Shown: one piece after another, positions 8,205 to 16,963 of the stretch
Layout of the letters: every line of letters begins with the position of its first letter
Numbering within the stretch: the first letter of the stretch is position 1
DNA from: Chitinophaga vietnamensis
GTDB lineage: Bacteria; Bacteroidota; Bacteroidia; Chitinophagales; Chitinophagaceae
Direction of reading: 5' to 3'
Length of the DNA stretch: 64,000 nt
NCBI RefSeq assembly: GCF_902167635.1
Contig: NZ_CABHMS010000003.1
Location: forward strand, 558,001-622,000
The notes under the pieces: model-generated
Databases searched by the model: none
Told to the model about the DNA's origin: nothing
The model's input: only the letters and a program-made list of their open reading frames with translations
Made by a program: the position numbers and the translations under genes

Positions 8205-9397
8205 TTTTCAAACGCTTCAATCGCCGCATAGATCGCTGCTACCGAATTTTCCCAGGTATGCGACAGCGCAAACTGCCGTCTGGCTGCGGCGAGGCGACTG
8301 TTATGTTCCGCGAGCGCTTTTTCTGCCTGTGAAAGATAAGCTGCGAGGCCATTGGCCAGGTATACATGTTCGGCAAAAAGTTCCATGGTAGGGGTAGCGG
8401 TGGCCAGCACCGGCTTACCCATCGCGAGGTATTCATCTACTTTCAGCGGATAGTTGCCGATAGTGAGGTCGTTCACCAGTTGTGGATTGATGCATAGATC
8501 AAAATGTTGCAGGTAGGGCGGCAGTTCCTCCATCGGTTTGGGACCGGTGAAAAATACATTCGGCAGCTGATGCAAGGCCGAGCGCCGGAAATCATCATCT
8601 TCATTACCCACCAGCACAAATTGCCATTGCGGCCTGGCGGCGGCCATCTCCGTCAGCAGCGGGATATCCAGCCGCAGGCTGGTGAGCGCACCGATATAAC
8701 CAATGATGGTACCGCTGATCGGCTGAAGGTCTAACGGTTTCGCATACACTTTGTCGGGGTCGAAGAGGGAGAGGTCGCAACCCTGGCCCACATAATAACT
8801 GTTAGGGTTATACGATTTCATACGGTTGGCGAGGTATTGAGAGTTGGCCACACCTACATCCGCCTTGGCGATATGCTCCGGTTCCAGCTGCCGGCCGTGT
8901 TTCTTCCAATAGTCTACCGCTACGAGGTAGTCGCGGCTATAATACAGGTATACAGCAGGTTGTAGCAGTTCTTTGAGATAATAGCCGCGGAAGATATCGT
9001 TGTCGTTGAACAGGATGATATCCCTGAACCCCAGTTCTTTGATAGCTTGTTTGATGCAGGCGGCAAAGCGCAGGTTATTTATTTTATTGAAGATTTTAAA
9101 CACCTGAGTAGCGGGCACCCAGTTCACCGATTCCATCAATGCTGGCGGAAAGAGGTTCCACATGTTTTCACTGATGCGCACGATGGCGGGTTCCTTGCGT
9201 TTGATCACCCGGCGGTGGTGCTGCACTTCCGGGTTGTGGTGCGCTTTGAGCAGGGTACGTCGGTCCAGGGGCATGTTCACGTATAACACGCGGTTATGAC
9301 GCGCAAATTCACGTGCGATATTTTTGCAGTTGCTACCGATCTTGGTATGCCAGGGTTGCAGACCAATGATAACAATATCGCGGTTATGTACAGGCAT
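8192..9397 (-). CDS. Glycosyltransferase, GT4/TuaH-like
   Basis: A 401-residue GT-B glycosyltransferase related to proteins such as TuaH. The N-terminus has a Rossmann start with QPWHTKIGSNCKNIAREFA, and the C-terminal nucleotide-binding domain has IIGYIGALTSLRLDIPLL, FVLVGNED and NYPLKVDEYLAMGKPVLAT, which corresponds to the usual acidic donor-binding motif. It likely builds a surface polysaccharide together with the genes between 1 and 4.4 kb. ATG 9397 is the only sensible start. It is transcribed away from the GNAT-nitrilase gene across a 156-bp divergent spacer. Confidence 0.83.
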   Translation of the reverse strand: MPVHNRDIVIIGLQPWHTKIGSNCKNIAREFARHNRVLYVNMPLDRRTLLKAHHNPEVQHHRRVIKRKEPAIVRISENMWNLFPPALMESVNWVPATQVFKIFNKINNLRFAACIKQAIKELGFRDIILFNDNDIFRGYYLKELLQPAVYLYYSRDYLVAVDYWKKHGRQLEPEHIAKADVGVANSQYLANRMKSYNPNSYYVGQGCDLSLFDPDKVYAKPLDLQPISGTIIGYIGALTSLRLDIPLLTEMAAARPQWQFVLVGNEDDDFRRSALHQLPNVFFTGPKPMEELPPYLQHFDLCINPQLVNDLTIGNYPLKVDEYLAMGKPVLATATPTMELFAEHVYLANGLAAYLSQAEKALAEHNSRLAAARRQFALSHTWENSVAAIYAAIEAFEKRSP

Positions 9398-9553
9398 AGT
9401 GCTGAATGAGCTTGGATAAAAAATGGCGGCTGCTCAGAGGATGGATGGGTAAAATCGGTGTGAGATGTAAAGTAAATGAAATATCCGCGCTGTAGCAAAA
9501 AAACTTTATTCGGACGAAATAGATTAACTTAAAGAGAGAATAATCATTGTGTT

Positions 9554-11074
9554 ATGCCAGAAACAGTTGCTATCAGAAATCTTACAGCGGAAGATTATTT
9601 TGATCTGAAAGAATCAATGGTGTCTGCCTACCCGGATATGGCCGGCAGCTATTGGCGCGAGCCCACACTGCAACGCCTGATCGATATATTCCCGGAAGGA
9701 CAGATCGCCGTAACGGTCAATGATAAAGTGGTGGGAGTAGCTTTATCGATCATCGTGGAGTATGATAAATTCGGTGATAATCACACCTATGAACAAATCA
9801 CCGGTTACTATACTTTCAGTACGCACAATCCCAAAGGCGACGTGCTGTATGGTATAGAAGTGTTTGTGCATCCGGACTATCGCGGCAAGCGGCTTGCCCG
9901 CCGTTTGTATGATGCCCGCAAAAGTTTGTGCGAGCAATTGAATCTGGAAGGTATCGTAGCGGGAGGGCGTATCCCGAATTATGAAAAGTATGCCGACAAA
10001 ATGTCACCACGCGAGTACATTGAAAAAGTGCGCGACAAAGAAATATATGATCCTACGCTTACCTTTCAGTTCTCCAATGATTTCCAGGTGAAGAAGATAC
10101 TGCGCAATTACCTGCCGAATGATGAGGCTTCCAAAGGTTTCGCCACTTTGCTGAAATGGTACAATATATATTATGAGCCCGACCAGGATACGATCCGGTA
10201 TAACAAGTCTACCGTGCGCATCGGCCTGGTGCAGTGGCAGATGCGCGACTATGGCGGCCTTGATGGTTTCCTGCAGCAGGTGGAGTACTTTATTGATGCG
10301 GTGAGTGATTATGGTTCCGACTTCGTGGTGTTTCCGGAGTTGTTCAATGCGCCGTTGATGGCGGAGTTCAACCAGCTCGATCCGGCAGGGGCCATCCGCG
10401 GGGTGGCGCGCTATACGGCTCAGATACTGGAAGTGCTGCGCAAGCATGCAGTGTCTTACAACGTGAATATTATTTCCGGCAGCATGCCGATCATCATCGA
10501 CGAAGTGTTGTACAACATCTCTTATCTTTGCCGCCGCGATGGCACGCATGAACAGTATATCAAGATACATCCCACACCTGCCGAAGTGCAGGCCTGGGGT
10601 ATCAAAGGTGGTTCCGAGATCAAAGTGTTCGATACGGATTGCGGCAAGATAGGCATACAGATCTGCTACGATATAGAGTTCCCGGAACCTTCCCGGGTGC
10701 TCGCACAACAAGGCGTGCAGATATTGTTTGTGCCTTTCATGACAGATACCCAACATGCCTACAACCGTGTACGTTTCTGCGCGCAGGCGAGGGCGATAGA
10801 GAACGAATGCTATGTAGCCATCGCCGGATGTATCGGTAACCTGCCGAAGGTGAATAATATGGACCTGCAATATGCGCAGTCTTGTGTGCTCACACCTTCG
10901 GATTTTGCATTCCCGGTAACAGGCATCAAAGCCGATGCAACACCCAATACCGAGATGGTAGTGATCGCAGATGTGGACCTGGTGTTGTTGAAAGAACTGC
11001 ACACTTTCGGCAGCGTACAAACGATCAAGGATATACGAAATGATCTGTATGAAGTAAAATGGAAGAAGGAGTAA
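9554..11074 (+). CDS. GNAT acetyltransferase fused to carbon-nitrogen hydrolase
   Basis: A 506-residue two-domain protein. Residues 1 to about 170 are a GNAT domain with the acetyl-CoA loop in VHPDYRGKRLARRLYD (106-121). Residues about 220-500 are a nitrilase-superfamily amidase with the full catalytic triad: Glu262 in FPELFNAP, Lys337 in YIKIHP and Cys371 in IQICYDIEFPEPS. This fusion occurs in a known family of uncertain substrate. The product may acetylate and deamidate the same small amine or amide. It appears monocistronic; the next gene begins 187 bp later. Confidence 0.92.
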   Translation: MPETVAIRNLTAEDYFDLKESMVSAYPDMAGSYWREPTLQRLIDIFPEGQIAVTVNDKVVGVALSIIVEYDKFGDNHTYEQITGYYTFSTHNPKGDVLYGIEVFVHPDYRGKRLARRLYDARKSLCEQLNLEGIVAGGRIPNYEKYADKMSPREYIEKVRDKEIYDPTLTFQFSNDFQVKKILRNYLPNDEASKGFATLLKWYNIYYEPDQDTIRYNKSTVRIGLVQWQMRDYGGLDGFLQQVEYFIDAVSDYGSDFVVFPELFNAPLMAEFNQLDPAGAIRGVARYTAQILEVLRKHAVSYNVNIISGSMPIIIDEVLYNISYLCRRDGTHEQYIKIHPTPAEVQAWGIKGGSEIKVFDTDCGKIGIQICYDIEFPEPSRVLAQQGVQILFVPFMTDTQHAYNRVRFCAQARAIENECYVAIAGCIGNLPKVNNMDLQYAQSCVLTPSDFAFPVTGIKADATPNTEMVVIADVDLVLLKELHTFGSVQTIKDIRNDLYEVKWKKE

Positions 11075-11261
11075 AACTGCGTATATACGTTAACGTTATA
11101 TGGCTGATTTTTAGAGAGATGTAGATGGATGATGATACCATTGCTTGAAAGATAGTGTTTGCAAATAGCCTTGTTTTCCATCTATCTTTATAAAAATACC
11201 TTCCTTTCGCTTAAATCAATCCGATAAACAATCTTTGTAATGAATTAATAACCAGTAAATA

Positions 11262-11570
11262 ATGAAAATGGATAAGAAGATCAATTTAGCCCTTCAAATA
11301 CTGCCTTCTGTGCCTTCGGAGCAGGTATATGCCGTGGTAGACGAAGCCATCGCCGTGATAAAAGCATCCGGCGTGAAGTACAGGGTATGCCCTTTTGAAA
11401 CGGTCATGGAAGGTACTTATGACGAGCTCATGGCAGTAGTGAAACAAACCCAGGAAGTATGTTTTAAAGCGGGCGCATCACAATTGCTGGTGTATATAAA
11501 AATGCAGATCAGGAAAGATGAGGATGTGACGATCGAAGAAAAAACCGCCAAGTATGATGCCGGACAATAA
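11262..11570 (+). CDS. Thiamine-binding protein, MTH1187/YqgV family
   Basis: A 102-residue protein of the small ferredoxin-fold family PF01910. LALQILP at the start and the VIKASGVKYRVCPFETVMEGTYDEL stretch, read in two parts, are its hallmarks. Members bind thiamine or a related pyrimidine and are thought to serve as carriers or regulators. The start could be ATG 11262 or the ATG six bases later. I see no TPP riboswitch upstream. AATCTTTG at about 11229-11236 may be a degenerate -7 element. Confidence 0.88.
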   Translation: MKMDKKINLALQILPSVPSEQVYAVVDEAIAVIKASGVKYRVCPFETVMEGTYDELMAVVKQTQEVCFKAGASQLLVYIKMQIRKDEDVTIEEKTAKYDAGQ

Positions 11571-11615
11571 ATAAATTTACCTACCTTTCTTTTTGATAAC
11601 CAAACAGTATCACTC

Positions 11616-12113
11616 ATGCGCTACGCCGCTACCATGGACAATACCTGCAAGCTCATCACCAACATCATCATCATGCTGGTATTGGCTATTGCTGTCCGCC
11701 AGATCACCGATATTTCCCATACGGCCGTCACTACCACCATATTGTTGTTCGTGCTCATCCCTGCGGTGCTGTTATCCTGGGGCTTCAGTCCGAAGTATTA
11801 CCTGCTCACTGATGATGCTATCATCATGAAAGGCCGCCTGCACAGCATCAACATTCCATTAGCTGATGTATTGCGCCTGCGCAGCATCGATGAGGAAGAG
11901 CTGGGTAAGAGCATCCGCCTGTTTGGCAGCGGCGGCTTGTTTGGATACCTTGGTAGTTATCAATCATCTGAAATAGGTCGCTACAAACGCTGGTGCACCA
12001 ATATGCAAAGCCTCGTGCTCATTGAATCGCAGGACGCCAAATGGGTGATCAGCCCTTCCGATCCCGGCGATTTTGTCCGGTCGGTCAACAAGATCATTAA
12101 CGCCATTGAATAA
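11616..12113 (+). CDS. Bacterial PH-domain membrane protein
   Basis: A 165-residue protein with two adjacent transmembrane helices (about residues 12-30 and 37-55) followed by a bacterial PH domain (YYLLTDDAIIMKGRL through WVISPSDPGDFVRSVN). That layout matches small bPH_6/YdbT-like proteins whose role is unknown; they are often linked to envelope stress. It starts 45 bp after the thiamine-binding protein and ends at a strong terminator, so the two may share a transcript. ATG 11634 is an alternative start. Confidence 0.75.
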   Translation: MRYAATMDNTCKLITNIIIMLVLAIAVRQITDISHTAVTTTILLFVLIPAVLLSWGFSPKYYLLTDDAIIMKGRLHSINIPLADVLRLRSIDEEELGKSIRLFGSGGLFGYLGSYQSSEIGRYKRWCTNMQSLVLIESQDAKWVISPSDPGDFVRSVNKIINAIE

Positions 12114-12142
12114 AAAAGGTGAAGCATCGCTTCACCTTTTTT
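12112..12142 (+). terminator. Rho-independent terminator
   Basis: Fourteen perfectly paired bases (AAAAAAGGTGAAGC) around an ATC loop, ending in six T residues. It begins inside the stop codon of the PH-domain gene and separates it from the SusC/SusD pair. Confidence 0.93.
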
Positions 12143-12159
12143 ATTGCCCGCAGGGTTTA

Positions 12160-12190
12160 TTGACTTTGATTTTTTATTGAAGTATATTTA
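12160..12190 (+). promoter_or_regulatory. Candidate promoter of the SusC/SusD pair
   Basis: TTG, a 20-base spacer, then TATATTTA, one base away from the TAnnTTTG -7 consensus. It lies 31 bp ahead of the susC-like start codon and just after the previous terminator. Confidence 0.55.
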
Positions 12191-12221
12191 AGCACTTTCT
12201 TACAAACCAAAATCTAAAGCT

Positions 12222-15200
12222 ATGAAGCTTATCTACACTATGGTGATAGTGTGTGCCTGCCTGTTCCTTCCACATCAAATGATAGCCCAGGGCCGTGTGG
12301 TGACCGGACGCGTTATTGCTGCCGGCAGCAACGAAGCCTTACCGGGTGTGAGCATTCAGCTCAGGGGAAGCGCCAGAGGTACCATTACCCAACCCGATGG
12401 CAGCTTCCGCATAGAAGTGCCCGGCAGTAATGCCATTCTTTATTTCACCTTCGTAGGCTACCTCTCCAAAGAAGTGGCCGTGAAAGACCAGCAAAACATT
12501 CAGGTAACATTGGAGCCCGATAGCCATAGCCTCGACCAGGTGGTGGTAACGGCGCTGGGTATACGAAAAGAGAAGCGCGCCCTCGGCTACTCCGTACAGG
12601 ATGTTAGCGGCGCAGATCTTGTGCAGTCAAAACAATCGAATGTAGTGAATGCCCTGCAAGGTAAAGTAGCAGGCGTGCAGATATCCAGCACCGGCGGCGC
12701 ACCCGGCCAGGGTTCCCGTATTGTGATACGCGGCATCAACTCCGCTGACCCACTTCGCAATAACCAGCCGCTCTTCGTAGTGGATGGCGTTACCATCGAC
12801 AATGATACCTATACCACTGGCGGCGCCGACAACCGCGGCATGAGTAACCGCGCAGCCGATATCAATCCTGATGATATCGAAAGCATCTCCGTATTGAAAG
12901 GTGGCGCGGCCACCGCCCTGTACGGCCTGCGTGCCGCCAACGGCGCCATCATCATCACCACCAAATCCGGCAAGGCCGGCCGCCTGCGCCTCAGCTACAG
13001 CACCTCCTACGGCTTCGACCGCGTAGGTAAAACGCCCGACGTACAAAGCACCTACACGCAAGGCAACATGGGCGTTTATGATAACCAGAGCTTCTGGCCC
13101 TCCTGGGGCCCCACTGTAGAGCAGGCCCGCAAACTGGATTCTACACATCCCGCGGAACTCTTCAACAACTACCGCCAGGCCTACAATACCGGGCAACAAT
13201 TCCGCAACACCCTGAGCCTCAGCGGCGGTTCGGAAAAACTGGTGTATGCAGCTTCCATCTCTCAACTGAATCAAAACGGTATCCTGCCTTTCAGCAATTA
13301 TAAGAACTACTCCGCCCGCGTGAGCGGCGATGCAAAGCTGAGCGACAAATTTCGTATGGGCGTTTCCGTTAACTATATCAATTCAGGGGGCAATCGTGCC
13401 AACCCCGACCGCTACGGTGAACAGATGATCTACTGGGCGCCCCGCTGGGATATGCGCGATTACATCAAGCCCGATGGCACACAAAAAACCTATGGCTCCA
13501 CTGATAACCCAATCTATGAATTGTATACCAACCGCTTTGAAGATAATGTGAACCGCATGATCGGTAATGTGCATTTCCTGTATTCACCATTCAAATGGGT
13601 GGATATCTCTTACCGCGCCGGTACTGATTTCTTTACCGACGCACGCACCCACGCTGCGCCAGGTCCCAAAGGTGCGGTGGGCGAGGTGCCCAACGGTGAT
13701 AACGGTGCAGGCTTTGTAGATGAGTACAATCTTAAAGTGCGTTCTCTCAGCTCTACACTCATGGTGAACTTCAAAAATAATATCGGCTCCCGCCTTAGTT
13801 CCGATCTGAAAATAGGCCAGGATATCTTCGACAAAAAAATCAAACGCGTTTCTACTGAAGCAGATACGCTCGATATCCCTGACCTGCTCATCTTACAGAA
13901 CGCCAAGAAAGTAGTCACCGAACAATACCTCGAAAACTATTACCTGATGGGCTTTTTCGCAGACTGGTCACTGGCCTGGGATCACTATCTCTATCTCACC
14001 CTCTCCGGTAGAACAGATATCAGTTCTACCTTGCCGGTTAACCATCGCGCATTCTTCTATCCATCTGCCAGTTTGTCGTACGTGTTCAGTGAACACCTCA
14101 AGGCGCCAACGAATATTTTCTCTTATGGTAAATTACGTGTGTCGTATGCGAAAGTGGGTAAAGACGCGGTACCCTACAGTACCAACTCCGGCTTTGTACC
14201 CCTCACTGGTGGCCCGATTGGCAGCAGCGTGATCGGCTGGACACGTGCGGACCGGCGCGGTGATCCACATCTCAAACCGGAATTTACCAACACCTTTGAA
14301 GCAGGTACCGAATTACGTTTCTGGAATAATCGTATAGGCCTTGACGTTACCTGGTACACTTCCAAAAGTGAAGACCTCCTCATCCCGGTGAAACTATCCA
14401 ACAGCACCGGCTACGATGAGTTATATACCAATGCCGGCTCTATCCGCAACCATGGCGTGGAATTGTCGCTCAGCGCCACGCTCATCCAGCAAAAGAAATT
14501 CAGCTGGGATATGCGCGTCAACTATTCTTCCAACCGTAACGAAGTGTTGAGCCTCGGCCGCGACCTCACCGAAGTACCGGTAGCCACACAAAGTGGATAC
14601 GCAGGTTCCAGTCCTACGATGAAGTACATCCCGGGATACCCGGTGGGCGCTATTTTCGGTACCAGCTATCTGCGTTACTACGGCAGCGACAAAGAAAATC
14701 CGATCCTGATCGATTACAGCAAACCGGTGGTGATCGGCAACAGCGGCGCCAAAGCAGGATTCCCGCTGGTGAACTCTGCACAGAAGTACCTGGGCAACTC
14801 ACAACCTAAATGGATCGGCAGTCTCTCTAATACCTTTAATTATGGTCCTTTGTCTTTGTCTATTTTGTTCGATACCCGGCAGGGTGTGAAAAAATATAAC
14901 CAGCTGGCCAACTTCATGGCATCCTTTGGCGAATCGGCCATCACAGGCAATCGCGCCGACCAGGTAACATTCGGCGGTGTACATGCCGATGGTACGCCTA
15001 ACACCACTAAAGTATATCTGCAACAAGGGGTAGGGCCTGATGGCCGTAATTATGGCGCTGGTTACTATCGCCTGGTATACCGTGCGGTAACGGAGAACTT
15101 TATCGAAGATGCATCGTGGATCCGCCTGAGGACGATCAGTCTCACATACCAGTTGCCGCCCGCTATGCTGGCCCGTACGCATTTCATCTCCGGCGCCACG

Positions 15201-15359
15201 CTTACGCTCACAGGTACTAATCTATGGCTGCATACCAAATATACCGGCTTTGATCCGGAGGCCAGCTCTTTCAATGCCGCCAGTAACGTAGATGCCTTTG
15301 CAGGGTTCACTTACCCTACTACCAAGGGTTTCCTCGCCACGCTTAATGTTACCTTCTAA
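12222..15359 (+). CDS. SusC/RagA family TonB-linked outer-membrane transporter
   Basis: A 1045-residue outer-membrane barrel that imports an oligosaccharide or other large solute with energy from TonB. Residues 1 to about 22 are a signal peptide ending MIAQG. A carboxypeptidase-D-like domain follows (about 25-105: TGRVIAAGSNEALPGVSI, then FVGY). The plug starts at DQVVVTALG and holds KVAGVQI, RGINSADPL and the long YGLRAANGAIIITTK element. The rest is a 22-strand-type barrel that ends in an aromatic residue (NVTF). The SusD-like partner starts 6 bp later. No glycoside hydrolase or sigma/anti-sigma pair is adjacent, so the substrate cannot be guessed. Confidence 0.96.
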   Translation: MKLIYTMVIVCACLFLPHQMIAQGRVVTGRVIAAGSNEALPGVSIQLRGSARGTITQPDGSFRIEVPGSNAILYFTFVGYLSKEVAVKDQQNIQVTLEPDSHSLDQVVVTALGIRKEKRALGYSVQDVSGADLVQSKQSNVVNALQGKVAGVQISSTGGAPGQGSRIVIRGINSADPLRNNQPLFVVDGVTIDNDTYTTGGADNRGMSNRAADINPDDIESISVLKGGAATALYGLRAANGAIIITTKSGKAGRLRLSYSTSYGFDRVGKTPDVQSTYTQGNMGVYDNQSFWPSWGPTVEQARKLDSTHPAELFNNYRQAYNTGQQFRNTLSLSGGSEKLVYAASISQLNQNGILPFSNYKNYSARVSGDAKLSDKFRMGVSVNYINSGGNRANPDRYGEQMIYWAPRWDMRDYIKPDGTQKTYGSTDNPIYELYTNRFEDNVNRMIGNVHFLYSPFKWVDISYRAGTDFFTDARTHAAPGPKGAVGEVPNGDNGAGFVDEYNLKVRSLSSTLMVNFKNNIGSRLSSDLKIGQDIFDKKIKRVSTEADTLDIPDLLILQNAKKVVTEQYLENYYLMGFFADWSLAWDHYLYLTLSGRTDISSTLPVNHRAFFYPSASLSYVFSEHLKAPTNIFSYGKLRVSYAKVGKDAVPYSTNSGFVPLTGGPIGSSVIGWTRADRRGDPHLKPEFTNTFEAGTELRFWNNRIGLDVTWYTSKSEDLLIPVKLSNSTGYDELYTNAGSIRNHGVELSLSATLIQQKKFSWDMRVNYSSNRNEVLSLGRDLTEVPVATQSGYAGSSPTMKYIPGYPVGAIFGTSYLRYYGSDKENPILIDYSKPVVIGNSGAKAGFPLVNSAQKYLGNSQPKWIGSLSNTFNYGPLSLSILFDTRQGVKKYNQLANFMASFGESAITGNRADQVTFGGVHADGTPNTTKVYLQQGVGPDGRNYGAGYYRLVYRAVTENFIEDASWIRLRTISLTYQLPPAMLARTHFISGATLTLTGTNLWLHTKYTGFDPEASSFNAASNVDAFAGFTYPTTKGFLATLNVTF

Positions 15360-15365
15360 AAACGG

Positions 15366-16778
15366 ATGATCATGAAAAGAACACTCCATATATTATATAG
15401 CGCATTGCTGGTATTATGTGTTGCAGCTTGCAGCAAGAACCTGGATATCAACGACAATCCCAACCAGGCCACCAAACCGCCGATCAACGGATCGCTGGCG
15501 GCTACCACGTATAATACGGCTTTCAATATTTACCGGGTGAGCAATATCACCTCATACTATATGCAATACCTGGCTTCGCCAAGGGCCGCCAGCGCCGCCG
15601 ACGTGTATGAAGCCACTGACTACAGCGGCACCTGGAAAAACCTGTATCACAACATGACCGACATAAAAGATATGATACAGCAGGGGAGAGACCTCGGCGC
15701 TGCGCAGCACGTTGGTGTTGGCGAAGTGCTGATGGCATTGAACCTGGAGATGGTGAACGACCTTTGGGGCAGCGCGCCCTATACGCAGGCTTTCAACGTG
15801 GAATACCTGCAACCCGCCTACACAGCCGATGACAGCCTGTACACATATTGCCTTCAGTTACTCGATGATGGCATCACGCAGCTGAAGCGCACCGATGCCA
15901 AATATGTGCTCGATCCGGTGAAAGACCTGCTCCACGGCGGTAACAGCGCTGCCTGGATCAAAACGGCCTATACGCTGAAAGCCAGGATTTTAAACCATAT
16001 CTCTAAAAAATCGAAGTATGATGCAGCCGCTATCCTGGCCGCTATCGCCAACGGCTATACGAATAATTCAGACGATGCACAACTCACGCAGTTTCAGTCG
16101 CTCAGTCCCTGGAACCAGGCTGTGGTCAATAATAACAGTAACCTGCTCGACGGCTGGATGAGCGATCATTTCATCAAGGCATTGAACGGCGCCACCTTCG
16201 GCGTAGCAGATCCACGTTTGCCATTGATCACGGACACTACCATCTACGGCGACTACCGCGGCACCGTAAATGGCGCGGGCGGCACCAGCTCCAATACCGA
16301 CGGCAAGCTGTGCTACCTCTCGGACAGAGGTTTCTATTCCAAGCCCGGCGCGCCGCTGATGGTGGCCACCAACGCAGAGTGCCGTTTCATTGAAGCCGAA
16401 GCCGCCTTCCGCAGCAACGACAAGGCCCGCGCCTACAGCGCCTACCTCGCCGGCATCAAAGCGCATATGGACAAACTCGGCGTAGATCCCGCTAAACGTG
16501 ACGCCTATACGAATAATCCGATCGTTGCCGTAGGAGCCGCCAACATCACCCTCGACCTGATCCTCAAAGAAAAGTACGTCGCCCAGTTCCTCATGCCCGA
16601 CGCCTGGAACGACGGCCGCCGCTACGACTACCAATACAAAAACTTCAACCTGCCCGTTGGCGCGCTGCTGGGCAACGCCTTCATCCGCCGCCTGGCCTAT
16701 CCCGATTCCGAGAAAGGCCGCAACAGCAAAAACGTCCCCACCGTGCAGCTGACGGACCACGTGTGGTGGGATCAATAA
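15366..16778 (+). CDS. SusD/RagB-like lipoprotein (SusD_2 type)
   Basis: A 470-residue surface lipoprotein that caps the preceding SusC barrel and binds its substrate. A lipobox (CVAAC, cysteine about residue 22) ends the signal peptide, and the mature start LDINDNPNQAT is the classic SusD opening. The helical TPR-like core includes YHNMTDIKDMIQ, LEMVNDLWGSAPYTQAF and the late CRFIEAEAAFR stretch. A second ATG two codons in (15372) may be the true start. A perfect 81-bp hairpin begins immediately after its TAA. Confidence 0.94.
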   Translation: MIMKRTLHILYSALLVLCVAACSKNLDINDNPNQATKPPINGSLAATTYNTAFNIYRVSNITSYYMQYLASPRAASAADVYEATDYSGTWKNLYHNMTDIKDMIQQGRDLGAAQHVGVGEVLMALNLEMVNDLWGSAPYTQAFNVEYLQPAYTADDSLYTYCLQLLDDGITQLKRTDAKYVLDPVKDLLHGGNSAAWIKTAYTLKARILNHISKKSKYDAAAILAAIANGYTNNSDDAQLTQFQSLSPWNQAVVNNNSNLLDGWMSDHFIKALNGATFGVADPRLPLITDTTIYGDYRGTVNGAGGTSSNTDGKLCYLSDRGFYSKPGAPLMVATNAECRFIEAEAAFRSNDKARAYSAYLAGIKAHMDKLGVDPAKRDAYTNNPIVAVGAANITLDLILKEKYVAQFLMPDAWNDGRRYDYQYKNFNLPVGALLGNAFIRRLAYPDSEKGRNSKNVPTVQLTDHVWWDQ

Positions 16779-16948
16779 GCTCATGATTAAAGGATTAAAA
16801 GGATTAGCAGGATTTTTTTACAGGATTAATAAAGATTAAAAAAGGATTCGCGAAGATCAAATCGAACTGATCTTCGCGAATCCTTTTTTAATCTTTATTA
16901 ATCCTGTAAAAAAATCCTGCTAATCCTTTTAATCCTTTAATCATGAGC
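16779..16948. repeat. Perfect 81-bp inverted repeat B (convergent junction)
   Basis: Arms 16779-16859 and 16868-16948 pair without any mismatch around an 8-base loop. The left arm starts on the base after the SusD stop codon. The arms are built from AGGATTA-like words and share the AATAAAGATTAAAAAAG core of the repeat at 1995-2164. A 15-bp direct duplication (AATCATGAGCTCAAT at 16939-16953 and 16954-16968) joins it to the stop of the opposite gene. Confidence 0.97.
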
Positions 16949-16963
16949 TCAATAATCATGAGC

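Noticed and set aside
11075-11261. A TPP riboswitch upstream of the thiamine-binding protein
   Set aside because: No THI-box-like conserved sequence or matching stems were found.
16779-16948. The long palindromes as insertion sequences or MITEs with a transposase
   Set aside because: There is almost no sequence between the arms and no transposase in the window. A mobile origin remains possible but is not shown.
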